Positions 18,267-27,394 are shown, numbered from the stretch's first letter. The stretch is DNA of 64,000 nucleotides from Bradyrhizobium sp. CCBAU 051011 (GCF_009930815.1 NZ_CP022222.1:2708501-2772500), one strand, 5' to 3'. Notes: a model not told the origin generated them from the sequence alone. Numbers and translations are program-made.

Positions 18267-20270
18267 CTAAAACTCCCCGTGAAAACGGCCGGAGAAGATG
18301 TGGACCGGGCCGCGGTCGGCGTTGTAGGCGGGGTTGGTGATCATCTGGTAATCGGCGGTGAACGTGAAGTTCTTGTCGATGGCGTAGGCGTAGTAGGTCT
18401 CGAGGATTCGTTCGTTGCTGTAGTTGAGACGGCCGTCGCCGATCAGCAGGCCGAGACCGCCGGCCGCCAGGAAATCGCGATGCGCGCCGGAAAGCCCATT
18501 GATTGCGCCGCCCAAACCGAATGTATCGCTCGGGCGTCCCCAATAGCTGCCCTTGACCGACAGACCTGCCGAGACGCTGCGGTCGATGTCGGTAAATGAC
18601 AGGATTTCGTTGCGGCCGTCGTTCCAGCTCGCGCGGGCGAACAGGCCGACGTCCTTCATGACCTGTTGCTCGGCGTTGACGTAGAAACCGTATTTGAGAT
18701 TTTGGCGCCGGATGTCTGTCATGACGTTATTGATGTCGAGCGTCGGGTCTGCGGCGCTGATCGCCAGCGCGTTGCGGTAGTTGCCGGTATTGCCGCGATT
18801 GGCGAAGATGCCGAGCCGCAATTTGCCGGGCTGGTCGAACACAGTGTGACGCTCTTCGAATTCGACAACAGCTCCGCCGGTCTTGAAGGTGAGGACATCG
18901 CTGTTGGGAGCCGAGGGCACCTGAAACAGGCCCGCGCGGACGGCCCAATCCTTGCGGTTGAGTTCGACCACGGCGCCGCGGGTAAATCCGGGGAGATCGG
19001 CCGGAAAGTCATAGGCCGCAGACGCCCACATTGCCCAGTTCATGAAATCCAAGCGGGGATCTTTTGCATAGGAATTGCCGTCGAAGAAATCTCCGACGGC
19101 AAATCGCCCGACCGTCACCGTGACCCGGTCGATGTCGCGCTTGCCCGGCAACTGATTGGCCGCGTCGGCCACTTCTTCCTGTTCGCCGCCCAGCCCGAAC
19201 GTCTGCCGGAAGAAATAACGCTGTGCGCGGAATCTCGGATACTCGGCGCCACCTTTTTGCGCTTCGCCATTTGAAAAACCTGCCAAGCCTAATGTGCCGC
19301 CGATTCCAAAGCCCTGCGCCAGTTCCGGACCAAAATAGAACTCTCCGCCGTCCCACAACCGCCAGCCGAGAAAGGCTCCGACCGTCCAGGTCTCTCGCAC
19401 GCGCCCGGCGCCGGGCAGGCTGTTCGTACCTTGATACGGCGAGCGGAAGCTCGGATAGCCCTGCGGAAGGAATGTCGTCTGGGCGTGGACGTTCCAGTCC
19501 TTGGACGCGGGAGGGGTGGGTAGACTGATGGCGTAATCGCTTGATGCCGCGGATCCCGGCCCGTCCCAGATCTTGTAGTTCAATCCGAGCTTGACCGTGT
19601 GGATCTTCGGATCGACCCTGACGTCCGGCAGCGGCACATCCGCAAGCCCATAGGTTCGGGCTCCCAGATCGATATAGTCGTATTCGAGCTTTGCGCTCCA
19701 TTTGGCATCGGCGGCATACTCGACGCCGATGCCTGCGGTCCAGCCGAGATGTGTATGCCCGCGCGTGGACAGCACGCTTCCATCGGCGTCATTGATGTCG
19801 ACATGGGTCCGCGCCCAGGCAACACCGCCGGTCATATAGGGCAGCAGCGTTCCGAACGCGTATCCGACGCGCCCGCGGGCCGTGGCAATGTAGTCCAAGG
19901 TGGTGTTGAAAGGGGCTGGCACCAGCCTTGGACGATCGAGCGTGCTTGGGAACGAAACATCGACCTCGGCGCCCAGCACCAGATTGTTCGGGAGTTGAAA
20001 ATTGTAGCCGGCCTGATAGCCGCCGATCAGACCTGTGATGCTGTGGGGAAAAAACACGCCTTGCAGCGGCAGGGGATTGGTATCACGGCCAAAGCTGCCG
20101 CCGCCATAACCGACATGCCCGCCGATATAGAAGCCGCTCCAGTCGAACGCCGGGCGAAGATAGGGCGCTTTCAGCGGAATGTCGGCCGCGACCGCCGGGC
20201 TGCCGAGCGCCAGCGCACCAAGCGCGGCGCAGGCCAGCGCATGTTCCAGGGATCGGCGGTTGCGGTTCAC
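18267..20270 (-). CDS. Composite outer-membrane protein: Omp25-like barrel fused to OprB-like carbohydrate porin
   Basis: 667 aa from the chosen GTG at 20270. A signal peptide ends AVAADIPLKAP. An Omp25/OmpA-like eight-strand barrel follows (WSGFYIGGHVGYGGGSFG, GLIGGYQAGYNFQ, ATARGRVGYAFGTLLPYMTGGVA, ending YKIWDG), about residues 35-235. The remainder resembles carbohydrate-selective porins, with HAQTTFLPQGYPSFRSPY-GTNSL, YFRQTFGLGG and a terminal FSGRFHGEF that ends in aromatic Phe. The GTG is preferred over ATGs at 20360 and 20315 because it begins directly at the signal peptide and GGGAG lies upstream. The fusion would make a porin with an added small barrel or linker. Confidence 0.84.
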   Translation of the reverse strand: MNRNRRSLEHALACAALGALALGSPAVAADIPLKAPYLRPAFDWSGFYIGGHVGYGGGSFGRDTNPLPLQGVFFPHSITGLIGGYQAGYNFQLPNNLVLGAEVDVSFPSTLDRPRLVPAPFNTTLDYIATARGRVGYAFGTLLPYMTGGVAWARTHVDINDADGSVLSTRGHTHLGWTAGIGVEYAADAKWSAKLEYDYIDLGARTYGLADVPLPDVRVDPKIHTVKLGLNYKIWDGPGSAASSDYAISLPTPPASKDWNVHAQTTFLPQGYPSFRSPYQGTNSLPGAGRVRETWTVGAFLGWRLWDGGEFYFGPELAQGFGIGGTLGLAGFSNGEAQKGGAEYPRFRAQRYFFRQTFGLGGEQEEVADAANQLPGKRDIDRVTVTVGRFAVGDFFDGNSYAKDPRLDFMNWAMWASAAYDFPADLPGFTRGAVVELNRKDWAVRAGLFQVPSAPNSDVLTFKTGGAVVEFEERHTVFDQPGKLRLGIFANRGNTGNYRNALAISAADPTLDINNVMTDIRRQNLKYGFYVNAEQQVMKDVGLFARASWNDGRNEILSFTDIDRSVSAGLSVKGSYWGRPSDTFGLGGAINGLSGAHRDFLAAGGLGLLIGDGRLNYSNERILETYYAYAIDKNFTFTADYQMITNPAYNADRGPVHIFSGRFHGEF

Positions 20271-20649
20271 AATAAGGAGACTCCCGGCGCGACCCGTATT
20301 GTCGCTGTCTGCCATTTCTGCAGATTCGAACGCCCGTCGCCAACCAGCAAATGCAGTCATTCAACCCCGTCGCCTTCGATCGGATTCCTGCGGTCCCCCA
20401 GTCAGCGCCAAGCCGGGTCCTTCCGCAATTTACGCCGTGACGCTTATTGCAAGCAATTCGCAATAGCAAGAAGAGGCCGGCAGCTGCGATTTCATCGCAC
20501 CGTTGCATGACGGGGCTGCAACATCGGCAGCGCGTCATTACCGGTTCAGCGACCCGTTCGGACACATCGCCGACGGATGTTCGGAGACATGGTTGACAGA
20601 TCGCGGCCGCCGTTGAGGAAGACGACTGTTGGCTTGGCTGCAAAAGGTT

Positions 20650-20678
20650 GACCCGCCCGGTGGGACGCCGGGCGGGTC
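20650..20678 (-). terminator. Probable terminator hairpin of the gene at 20869-21126
   Basis: Perfect 11-bp inverted repeat, GACCCGCCCGG and its complement, with a 7-nt loop. On the minus strand it is followed by AACCTTTTGC. It resembles the hairpin at 2682-2713, which also lies downstream of a minus-strand small secreted-protein gene. Confidence 0.6.
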
Positions 20679-20733
20679 GTGTTCGGCACGGGGGTGGATG
20701 AGGCGCCCGTGCCGGACGCAAATCCACGACAAA

Positions 20734-20778
20734 GCGTTTTCGAGCGAAGTGGCCTTCCGGTTCGCGTGAAGAAAACGC
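20734..20778. repeat. Rhizobiales palindromic repeat (GCGTTTTC ... GAAAACGC)
   Basis: Outer arms GCGTTTTC (20734-20741) and GAAAACGC (20771-20778) are perfectly complementary, and inner GCGAA/TTCGC arms (20745, 20761) extend the cruciform. I recognise the sequence as a common intergenic repeat in Bradyrhizobium-like genomes. A further GCGTTTTC occurs about 15 bp downstream. Confidence 0.7.
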
Positions 20779-20868
20779 GTTTAAACAAGAGAAGCGTTTT
20801 CAGGGACTGATGTGGTTTGCCTGGAAAGGAAGACGCTTCTCAAACAGCAACCAAGTCAGCCGCAGAAA

Positions 20869-21126
20869 TCAGTAAGCGCAGGTCCGGACGCGGCCGATGT
20901 AATTGCCGAAGGCGTCGTACTGGCGAACCCAGCCGCAGCGGCGATAGCCATCGTAGTAATAGCCGGGGCCGGAAGCGGCGATCGCGGTGCCGACGATGGC
21001 CGCGCCAACGAGGCCGGCGCCAACACCCCAGTGCAACGGCTTGGCCTGAGCCTGCGTGGAAGCCATGCCGCCGGTGACGGCAAGGGTGGCGAGAGCGATA
21101 GCGGCGAACTTGGTCTTGATCGACAT
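20869..21126 (-). CDS. Small secreted glycine-rich protein
   Basis: 85 aa. MSIKTKFAAIALATLAVTGG begins a signal peptide ending near AQAKP (about residue 28). A glycine/alanine segment follows (GVGAGLVGAAIVGTAIAASG), then an aromatic tail (YYYDGYRRCGWVRQYDAFGN) and a final CAY. GGAGA precedes the ATG at 21126; upstream in-frame ATGs lack a ribosome site. Similar proteins are frequent in Bradyrhizobium; function is unknown. It was probably terminated at the hairpin at 20650-20678. Confidence 0.72.
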   Translation of the reverse strand: MSIKTKFAAIALATLAVTGGMASTQAQAKPLHWGVGAGLVGAAIVGTAIAASGPGYYYDGYRRCGWVRQYDAFGNYIGRVRTCAY

Positions 21127-21272
21127 GGAAGTCTCCATCCTGTGTTGAGCGGCCATTGTGGTCCGCATGCCCAGTTGGACGGAGCGCCCCGGAAAGCGGT
21201 TCGAAAAGACCGCCGGAAATATGGTTTCGTCAATTGTTTCTTAGATGTTACAGACGGTTAGGTGAGGAAATC

Positions 21273-22088
21273 TCAGCTTCCCATTTTCCGAAGAAACAAT
21301 TCCGGATCGAATGTGTCGACGTCCTCGAGCAATTCGCAGAATGCGCGCGCGCCGTGATCGAGCAGTTGTTCGCCCTTCTCCGCGGAAGCTTGGGTGGCGT
21401 CGCCGACCGCACCGCTCTGGTGCAGGTCCTGCGCCTGCCATGCGAAGGGGACCGGCCGATGCGCGGAGAGCCAACGAAATTTTTTCTCCATCGCGATGCT
21501 GGAGGATTGAAAATTGGCGATTGCTTCTTTCCGCACGGTGTGCGGATAGCGCGCCAGCATGATTGACGTCTCGACCGCGCCACCATGGATGCCGTGACGG
21601 ATCTCTTCGGTGGAAAACAATCCATCCGGCGCGCCGAAGCGCGACCAGCTCGTCGTCACCACGAGCAGCCCGTGATGCGCGCGCAGATCCTGCGCAACCA
21701 GCGACATCGCCGCGCTATTTCCGCCATGGCTCGTGACAATCACGAGCTTGCGGATCCCGGCTTGCGCGACACGCTCGCCGATCGCCATCCACTCCTTCAG
21801 CGCCACATCGGTCGGCAGCGTCTGTGTTCCCGGATAGTCGATGTGCTCGGTGGAAATGCCGACCGGCTGCAGCGGCAGAAAGGTGACGGGCAGCGCCACA
21901 GGCACCAGCTCGCGTACCCGCGCCAGATAGGCTTCCCCGATCAGGACGTCGGTTTCCAGCGGCAGATGTGGGCCATGCTGCTCGGTCGCCGCCAGCGGCA
22001 GCACCGCGATCCAGCGCGCGGCGTCGGCCTTGGCGACCTTGGGCCAGTGGATCTCGGTCCAGTCGTGGGGCGGAACGGTTGAGGCCAT
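21273..22088 (-). CDS. Creatininase-family amidohydrolase
   Basis: 271-aa metal-dependent hydrolase of the creatinine amidohydrolase/MftE group. Metal-site motifs are AATEQHGPHLPLETDVL (near residues 32-48), IVTSHGGNSAA (near 118-128) and IHGGAVETSIML (near 165-176), with the expected Glu, His, Asp, His and Glu ligands. The ATG at 22088 is chosen because the homologous fold starts with HDWTEIHWP; longer in-frame starts upstream add an unrelated leader. It is divergent from the ABC importer operon across 146 bp, so it may act on the imported compound. The substrate is unknown; members open lactams and related amides. Confidence 0.86.
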   Translation of the reverse strand: MASTVPPHDWTEIHWPKVAKADAARWIAVLPLAATEQHGPHLPLETDVLIGEAYLARVRELVPVALPVTFLPLQPVGISTEHIDYPGTQTLPTDVALKEWMAIGERVAQAGIRKLVIVTSHGGNSAAMSLVAQDLRAHHGLLVVTTSWSRFGAPDGLFSTEEIRHGIHGGAVETSIMLARYPHTVRKEAIANFQSSSIAMEKKFRWLSAHRPVPFAWQAQDLHQSGAVGDATQASAEKGEQLLDHGARAFCELLEDVDTFDPELFLRKMGS

Positions 22089-22234
22089 CGAGCGAAGCGT
22101 TTCTTTGGATGAATTTGCAGGGTAGTTTGTTAGATATTCCGGGGATTGGTCCGATCTCCGGATCGAATCCTCGGGGACGTTGTTCAACGTCCACTGTCTC
22201 CATCATGGGCCAGAACGATCGACGGAGTCCAACC

Positions 22235-23254
22235 ATGAACCCGGGCTTTTTGCCGCGAGCGTTAACCGCAGGTCTTCTGGCGCTGGTTTCCGCCATGATG
22301 CCTGTGCGCGCCCAAACCCTCGACAAGGTTTCCTTCGGAACCAACTGGGTCGCGGAGGCTGAACATGGCGGCTTCTTCCAGGCGGTTGCCGACGGCACCT
22401 ACAAGAAATACGGCCTCGACGTCACCATCGTTCCCGGCGGCCCCAATACCAACAACCGCATCCTGCTGACCGCCGGCAAGCTCGACTTCTTCATGAGCGC
22501 GAACACGCTGCAATCGTTCGACGCGGTCGCCAACAACGTGCCGCTGATTGCGGTCGCCGCGATCTTCCAGAAGGATCCGCAGGTTTTCCTGACCCATCCG
22601 GAAACCAAGATTGCAAAACTCGAAGATCTCAAGCCGCTGACGCTCCTGGTGTCCAAGGAAGGCGTGGCGAGCTACTTCCAGTGGCTGAAGTCCGAATACG
22701 GATTCAGCGAGAGCAGGGTAAAACCCTACACCTTCAATCCGCAACCCTTTATAGTGAACAAGCAGAGCGCGATGCAGGGCTATGTCACCTCGGAGCCCTA
22801 CGCCGTGGAGAAGACCGCAGGCTTCAAGCCCGGCGTGATCCTGCTGGCCGATCACGGCTTCAATGCCTACTCGACACTGATCGAGACCCGCCGCGAGATC
22901 GTCGACAAGAAGCCGGATCTGGTGCAGCGCTTTGTCGATGCTTCCATGATCGGCTGGTACAATTATCTCTACGGCGACAATTCGGCCGGCAACGCGATGA
23001 TCAAGCAGATGAACCCGGAAATGACCGACGAATTGCTCCGCTATTCCGTCGACAAGATGAAGGAATACGGCATCGTCGATTCCGGCGATACCTTGCGCGA
23101 CGGCATCGGCGCCATGACTGACGCGCGGGTGGCGAGCTTCTTCGACAAGATGGTGCGCGCCGGCGTGGTTCGCCGCGACATCGACTACCGCCAGGCCTAC
23201 ACGCTGCGCTTCGTCAACAAGGGCGTCGGTCTCGACCTGCGGCCGAAGAACTGA
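22235..23254 (+). CDS. ABC transporter substrate-binding protein, NMT1/THI5-like
   Basis: 339-aa periplasmic binding protein of the SsuA/ThiY (NMT1) group. The signal peptide (LPRALTAGLLALVSAMMP, cleavage after VRAQ) covers about residues 1-26. The domain begins VSFGTNWVAEAEHGGFFQA, includes KKYGLDVTIVPGGPNTNNR and ends in a region with KMKEYGIVDSGD. The ATG at 22235 has GGAG 7 nt upstream. It is first in an operon with an ATPase (6-nt gap) and permease. The family imports sulfonates, pyrimidine precursors, nitrate or taurine-like compounds; the ligand is not assignable here. Confidence 0.9.
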   Translation: MNPGFLPRALTAGLLALVSAMMPVRAQTLDKVSFGTNWVAEAEHGGFFQAVADGTYKKYGLDVTIVPGGPNTNNRILLTAGKLDFFMSANTLQSFDAVANNVPLIAVAAIFQKDPQVFLTHPETKIAKLEDLKPLTLLVSKEGVASYFQWLKSEYGFSESRVKPYTFNPQPFIVNKQSAMQGYVTSEPYAVEKTAGFKPGVILLADHGFNAYSTLIETRREIVDKKPDLVQRFVDASMIGWYNYLYGDNSAGNAMIKQMNPEMTDELLRYSVDKMKEYGIVDSGDTLRDGIGAMTDARVASFFDKMVRAGVVRRDIDYRQAYTLRFVNKGVGLDLRPKN

Positions 23255-23260
23255 CGCGAG

Positions 23261-24073
23261 ATGGCGGGGCCTGCATTGTCCGAGGCGGATATCGACGCGG
23301 CGGGCCTTGCCGTGCGTCTGCGTGCCGTTACCAAGATCTATGACAACGGCGTGACCGCGCTTGGGCCGCTTGATCTCGATGTCGCAAAGGGTGGATTCGT
23401 TTCACTGCTCGGGCCTTCGGGCTGCGGAAAATCGACCGCGCTGCGGCTGATCGCAGGACTGGCTGCGCCGAGCGCCGGCACGGTGGACGTTTCCCATCGC
23501 GCGAGCAAGGCGGATGGGCGGCATCCCATCGGTTTTGTGTTTCAGGAGCCCACCTTGATGCCGTGGGCGAACGTGCGCGAAAACGTTCGCCTGCCGCTGA
23601 AGCTGGCGCATGCGCCGGCGGCCGACGCCGACCGGCGTATCGCTGACGCGCTGGCGCAGGTGGGACTTGCCGAATTTTCCGAGGCCTATCCCCGTGAATT
23701 GTCCGGCGGCATGAAGATGCGGGTCTCGCTGGCGCGCGCGCTCGTCACCGATCCGGATATTCTCCTGCTGGACGAGCCGTTCGCGGCGCTCGACGAGATC
23801 ACGCGCTTTCGCCTCAACAACGATCTGCTTGATCTGTGGCGCAAGCTGCACAAGACCGTCGTCTTCGTCACCCATTCGGTGTTCGAGTCGGTTTACCTTT
23901 CGCAGCGGGTGATCGTGATGACCGCGCGGCCGGGCCGCCTGGCGAGCGAGTTTCGCGTCACGACAGTGGAGCCGCGCGGCGAGGAGTTTCGCACCTCGGC
24001 CGAATATGCCGCTTACTGCCGCGAAGTCTCCAGCGCGCTCGCGCCGTCCTATTCCGGGCAGCGCAGCGCATGA
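23261..24073 (+). CDS. ABC transporter ATP-binding protein (SsuB/TauB-like)
   Basis: 270-aa cytoplasmic ATPase of the importer. Walker A GPSGCGKST (about residues 50-58), Q-loop FVFQEPTLMPW (about 92-102), signature LSGGMKMRVSLARAL (about 147-161), Walker B ILLLDEPFAALDE (about 167-179), and the switch His in VFVTHSVFES (about 201). The last 4 nt (ATGA) overlap the permease start, so the two are translationally coupled. Confidence 0.93.
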   Translation: MAGPALSEADIDAAGLAVRLRAVTKIYDNGVTALGPLDLDVAKGGFVSLLGPSGCGKSTALRLIAGLAAPSAGTVDVSHRASKADGRHPIGFVFQEPTLMPWANVRENVRLPLKLAHAPAADADRRIADALAQVGLAEFSEAYPRELSGGMKMRVSLARALVTDPDILLLDEPFAALDEITRFRLNNDLLDLWRKLHKTVVFVTHSVFESVYLSQRVIVMTARPGRLASEFRVTTVEPRGEEFRTSAEYAAYCREVSSALAPSYSGQRSA

Positions 24074-24858
24074 GTTCCCTGCAGCACATCGGCCGCATGC
24101 TGATGCCCATCGCCGTGCTCGCGGCGGGCCTGGCGCTATGGGAGCTCGTGGTCCGCGTCAATGACATCCAGCCCTACGTGCTGCCGAGCCCATCTGTCGT
24201 GTTTCAGACGCTGGTCGGCGATTGGCCGGTCCTGTCGGAATCGCTCGGCGTCACCCTGCTCACCACGCTGGAAGGTTTTATCGCGGCTGCCATCGGCGGC
24301 ATCGCGCTGGCGCTGTTGTTCAATCAGTCGAAGTGGCTGGAATATTCGCTGTTTCCCTATGCGGTGATCCTGCAGGTCACGCCTGTGATCGCAATTGCGC
24401 CGCTATTGCTGATCTATCTGCCGCAGCAGACCGCGGTCATCGTCTGCGCCTGGATCGTGGGATTCTTCCCCGTCCTGTCCAACACCACGCTCGGGCTGAA
24501 TTCGGTGGATCGCAATCTGGCAGGGCTGTTTCAGCTCTATGGCGCCTCAAGGCTGCAGACGCTGCGGTACCTGAAACTGCCGGCAGCGCTGCCCTATATT
24601 CTCGGCGGCTTGCGGATCGCGGGCGGGCTGTCGCTGATCGGTGCCGTGGTTGCCGAAATCGCGGCGGGCTCCGCGGGCTCGGGCTCCGGCCTTGCGTTCC
24701 GGATCGCCGAGTCCGGCTATCGCCTCAACATTCCCCGAATGTTCGCGGCGTTGTTGTTGCTGTCGGTGGCCGGGATTGTCATCTATGGGCTGCTGGCGCT
24801 AGTTTCGCACCTGGTATTACGGCGCTGGCATGAAAGCGCGCTTGGAAAGGAAAATTGA
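24070..24858 (+). CDS. ABC transporter permease (SsuC/TauC-like)
   Basis: 262-aa inner-membrane permease with about six hydrophobic segments. The EAA-like loop that contacts the ATPase reads LYGASRLQTLRYLKLPAALP (about residues 158-177), with the conserved Gly and Leu-Pro. The start overlaps the ATPase stop (ATGA) and its TGA overlaps the ATG of the dehydrogenase (TGATG). Order and couplings show a single transcript from 22235 to 26545. Confidence 0.92.
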   Translation: MSSLQHIGRMLMPIAVLAAGLALWELVVRVNDIQPYVLPSPSVVFQTLVGDWPVLSESLGVTLLTTLEGFIAAAIGGIALALLFNQSKWLEYSLFPYAVILQVTPVIAIAPLLLIYLPQQTAVIVCAWIVGFFPVLSNTTLGLNSVDRNLAGLFQLYGASRLQTLRYLKLPAALPYILGGLRIAGGLSLIGAVVAEIAAGSAGSGSGLAFRIAESGYRLNIPRMFAALLLLSVAGIVIYGLLALVSHLVLRRWHESALGKEN

Positions 24859-25847
24859 TGGCTGCCGCGAATGTTTCGTCCGAGAAGATCGATCTCCTGA
24901 TCTACGGCCCGGTCCGGCCGATCCTGGAAAACGGCTTTTCGGATCAGTACGTCCTGCATATGGCGGAGAGCCGTGCCGACCTCGAGCGATTGACGCCGGA
25001 TACGGTCGCGAAGATCCGCGGCATGGCAGTGACCTATCACATGGTGCCGGCCGACGGTAAGGCGCTGTCGCATTTTCCCAAGCTCGAAATCGTCGCGAGC
25101 TTCGGTGTCGGCTACGACCACGTCGATTCCGCCTACGCGCGCGAGCATAATATCGTTGTCACCAACACGCCCGACGTGCTGACCGAAGAAGTCGCCGACG
25201 TCGCCATGGGGCTTCTGATTTCGACCGTGCGCGAGTTCGTCAAGGCCGATCGCTATCTGCGTTCCGGCCTGTGGCAGACGCAGAACTATCCATTGAGCGT
25301 CGGTTCGCTGCGCGACCGCAAGGTCGGCATCGTCGGCATGGGCCGCATCGGCCAGGCGATCGGACGGCGGCTGGAGGCCTCGCGCGTGCCGGTATGCTAT
25401 CACTCGCGCAACCCGTCCTCGGCCGTCTCCTACAAGCATTATCCCGACCTGATCGAAATGGCGAAGGACGTGGACACGCTGGTCGTGATCGTGCCCGGCG
25501 GCGCCTCGACCGCCAAGATGATCAATGCCGACGTGCTCAAGGCGCTCGGCCCGCGCGGCGTCTTGATCAACGTCGCCCGCGGCTCTGTCGTCGATGAGCC
25601 GGCGCTGGTCGCGGCGCTGAAATCCGGCACCATTCTGGCGGCCGGACTCGACGTGTTCGCCAACGAACCGAATGTGCCGGACGAACTGAAGGCGATGCAA
25701 AATGTCGTGCTGTTGCCACATATCGGCTCGGCTTCCGTGGTAACGCGTAACGCCATGGATCAGCTCGTCGTCGACAATTTGAAGAACTGGTTTGCCGGCA
25801 AGGCGCCGTTGACGCCGGTTCCGGAAACCCCGGTAAAAGGACGCTGA
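24858..25847 (+). CDS. D-isomer-specific 2-hydroxyacid dehydrogenase
   Basis: 329-aa NAD(P)-dependent reductase of the glyoxylate/hydroxypyruvate reductase type. The dinucleotide motif VGIVGMGRIGQAIGRR lies near residues 157-172. Catalytic Arg is in NVARGSVVDE (near 237), Glu in ANEPNVP (near 266) and His in LPHIGSA (near 285). It is coupled to the permease gene by TGATG and to the next gene by another TGATG. Its position in an import operon suggests it acts on a 2-oxo or 2-hydroxy acid derived from the imported substrate. Confidence 0.91.
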   Translation: MAAANVSSEKIDLLIYGPVRPILENGFSDQYVLHMAESRADLERLTPDTVAKIRGMAVTYHMVPADGKALSHFPKLEIVASFGVGYDHVDSAYAREHNIVVTNTPDVLTEEVADVAMGLLISTVREFVKADRYLRSGLWQTQNYPLSVGSLRDRKVGIVGMGRIGQAIGRRLEASRVPVCYHSRNPSSAVSYKHYPDLIEMAKDVDTLVVIVPGGASTAKMINADVLKALGPRGVLINVARGSVVDEPALVAALKSGTILAAGLDVFANEPNVPDELKAMQNVVLLPHIGSASVVTRNAMDQLVVDNLKNWFAGKAPLTPVPETPVKGR

Positions 25848-26545
25848 TGTTGCGCAGGTGGTCGGGCATGGCGGCAGCGCTGACGGCGCTGCTGGCGTTG
25901 GCGTCGCCGGCGGCGGCGCAGGATGCCTCGACCCTGAAGAAGGACATGGTCGGGCAGTGGGAGCTCGCGACCACCGAGCGCAGCAAGACCTGCGTCATTA
26001 CGCTGAAGAGCGATACCACGCCGCAGGGGCTCAAGCTCGAGCTTGAGCCCGCCTGTCCAAAGGCGTTGCCGTTCACCAAGGACATCACGGCCTGGAACAT
26101 CAAGGGGCTGGATATCGTTCGGCTGCAGGATGCGGCCGGCCAGCCGGTGATCGACTTCACCGAGGTCGAGAGCGGCATCTTCGAAGGCCTGCGGTCCGGC
26201 GAGGGGATCTACATCCTGCAGAACCTCGCCGCCGCCCGCTCGCTCGCCAAGTCGATGGACCAGATGATCGGCGACTGGTCGATGGTCCGTGGCAACGGCC
26301 GGCCGATCTGCGGCCTGACGCTGACCAACACCGAAGCGACCGGCGATAATTTCCAGGTGTTCCTGAAGCCGAAATGCGATCCCGCGGTCGCAGCCTTCGC
26401 GCCGACGGAGTGGCGGCTGGAGCGCGGACAGATGATCCTAACGTCGAAGGGCGGCGAGAGCTGGCAATTCGAGGCCGACGACAATGCGCAGTGGCGCCGC
26501 GTGCCCGATACCGCCGATCCCCTGATCATGCTGCGGGGACAGTAG
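25847..26545 (+). CDS. Secreted two-domain AprI/Inh-like protein
   Basis: 232 aa with a signal peptide (about 1-25, ending AAAQD). It has two tandem beta-barrel-like domains of the AprI/Inh metalloprotease-inhibitor type, at about residues 33-120 (VGQWELATTERSKTCVITL...) and 140-228 (IGDWSMVRGNGRPICGLTL...). Each has the W near the start and a Cys pair typical of the family. Family members in Pseudomonas and Erwinia block secreted alkaline proteases; no such protease gene is seen here. Its coupled position (TGATG) after a 2-hydroxyacid dehydrogenase is unexpected. Confidence 0.78.
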   Translation: MLRRWSGMAAALTALLALASPAAAQDASTLKKDMVGQWELATTERSKTCVITLKSDTTPQGLKLELEPACPKALPFTKDITAWNIKGLDIVRLQDAAGQPVIDFTEVESGIFEGLRSGEGIYILQNLAAARSLAKSMDQMIGDWSMVRGNGRPICGLTLTNTEATGDNFQVFLKPKCDPAVAAFAPTEWRLERGQMILTSKGGESWQFEADDNAQWRRVPDTADPLIMLRGQ

Positions 26546-26774
26546 CGTCTGGCTGTTCGGGTCGTGAACTCGTAATCAGGCGCTTGGTCCTGGTCGCGCC
26601 TGATGTCGGCTCATCGCTCAGCAGCAGCACAAGAGCGGACATCGCCGGAGGTCCCTGAAGGGCCAACAGCCGACAGCGCGGCATTGACACTCGGCGGTAT
26701 CAGAACGCACCTTCGATGGCCTCGACCGCTTTCTCAAACTGAACCTTCACTTGGATGCGTGGAGCTTCTTTAGA

Positions 26775-27134
26775 ATGAACAACCCATCAGATGATCCGCT
26801 GAATGAGAAATTAGCCGGCATACAATTGGCATTGTTCGAGTTGATTTGGCCCGCATTCACATGGATCAAAGGTATTTACGCTGCCGCCGACCCACAGAAG
26901 TGTTTCATTCACATACGAGCCGATGAACCGCCATCGGACGCTGAGTGGGACGACTGCGTTCGACTACTCAATGAGATATTTGCTTCGGCCGTAGGGAATT
27001 CAAAATTGCGGCTAGAAGCAGTATGCAATGAAACCCCGCCAGCGGGCGCGGCTTTCAAGGAGATTATGTCACAGGCAATCTTTGAATTGATTGCTAGAGA
27101 TGTCGCCCCTTGGCGATTGCATGCTGGTCGATAA
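26775..27134 (+). CDS. Hypothetical protein, AT-richer than neighbours
   Basis: 119 aa, cytoplasmic by appearance, with no signal peptide or membrane segment. It is acidic in the N-terminal half (NNPSDDPLNEKLAG, IRADEPPSDAEWDD), and one Cys-containing segment is DDCVRLLNEIF. GGAG lies about 10 nt before the ATG at 26775; an ATG at 26751 is an alternative. GC is visibly lower than in neighbours, which suggests later acquisition. I do not recognise a family. Confidence 0.5.
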   Translation: MNNPSDDPLNEKLAGIQLALFELIWPAFTWIKGIYAAADPQKCFIHIRADEPPSDAEWDDCVRLLNEIFASAVGNSKLRLEAVCNETPPAGAAFKEIMSQAIFELIARDVAPWRLHAGR

Positions 27135-27394
27135 GGCCGCACAGCAGTAAGTCTGCTCTGGGTGTCAACAGGCAACCTCGCCAATTTATCAGGCGCTAGT
27201 CCGCTCCACCCCACAAACCGGACATCTGCGCGCTCGTCACGCAGGTCAGCAACGGGCCATGAACCGACAATGGCAGGCGACAAACACTCTTCCTACCAGT
27301 GTATGCGCCACAAGCGGACCATCCAGACCCTAGCGTCCTCAGTGTGCACCGGATAGATTGGCCACAATCTTCCCTTACAAGACGGAGTTGCGCC

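Larger units (their letters stand above)
20361..20868. other. Intergenic stretch without a supported gene
   Basis: 508 bp between the porin and a small secreted-protein gene. It holds one strong hairpin and one palindromic repeat, annotated separately. Short open frames here are antisense or repeat-derived, with no credible ribosome site. The porin promoter should be within the first 100-200 bp. Confidence 0.6.

Noticed and set aside
20546..20788. Minus-strand 80-codon frame
   Set aside because: It runs through the hairpin and the palindromic repeat, so it is probably fortuitous.
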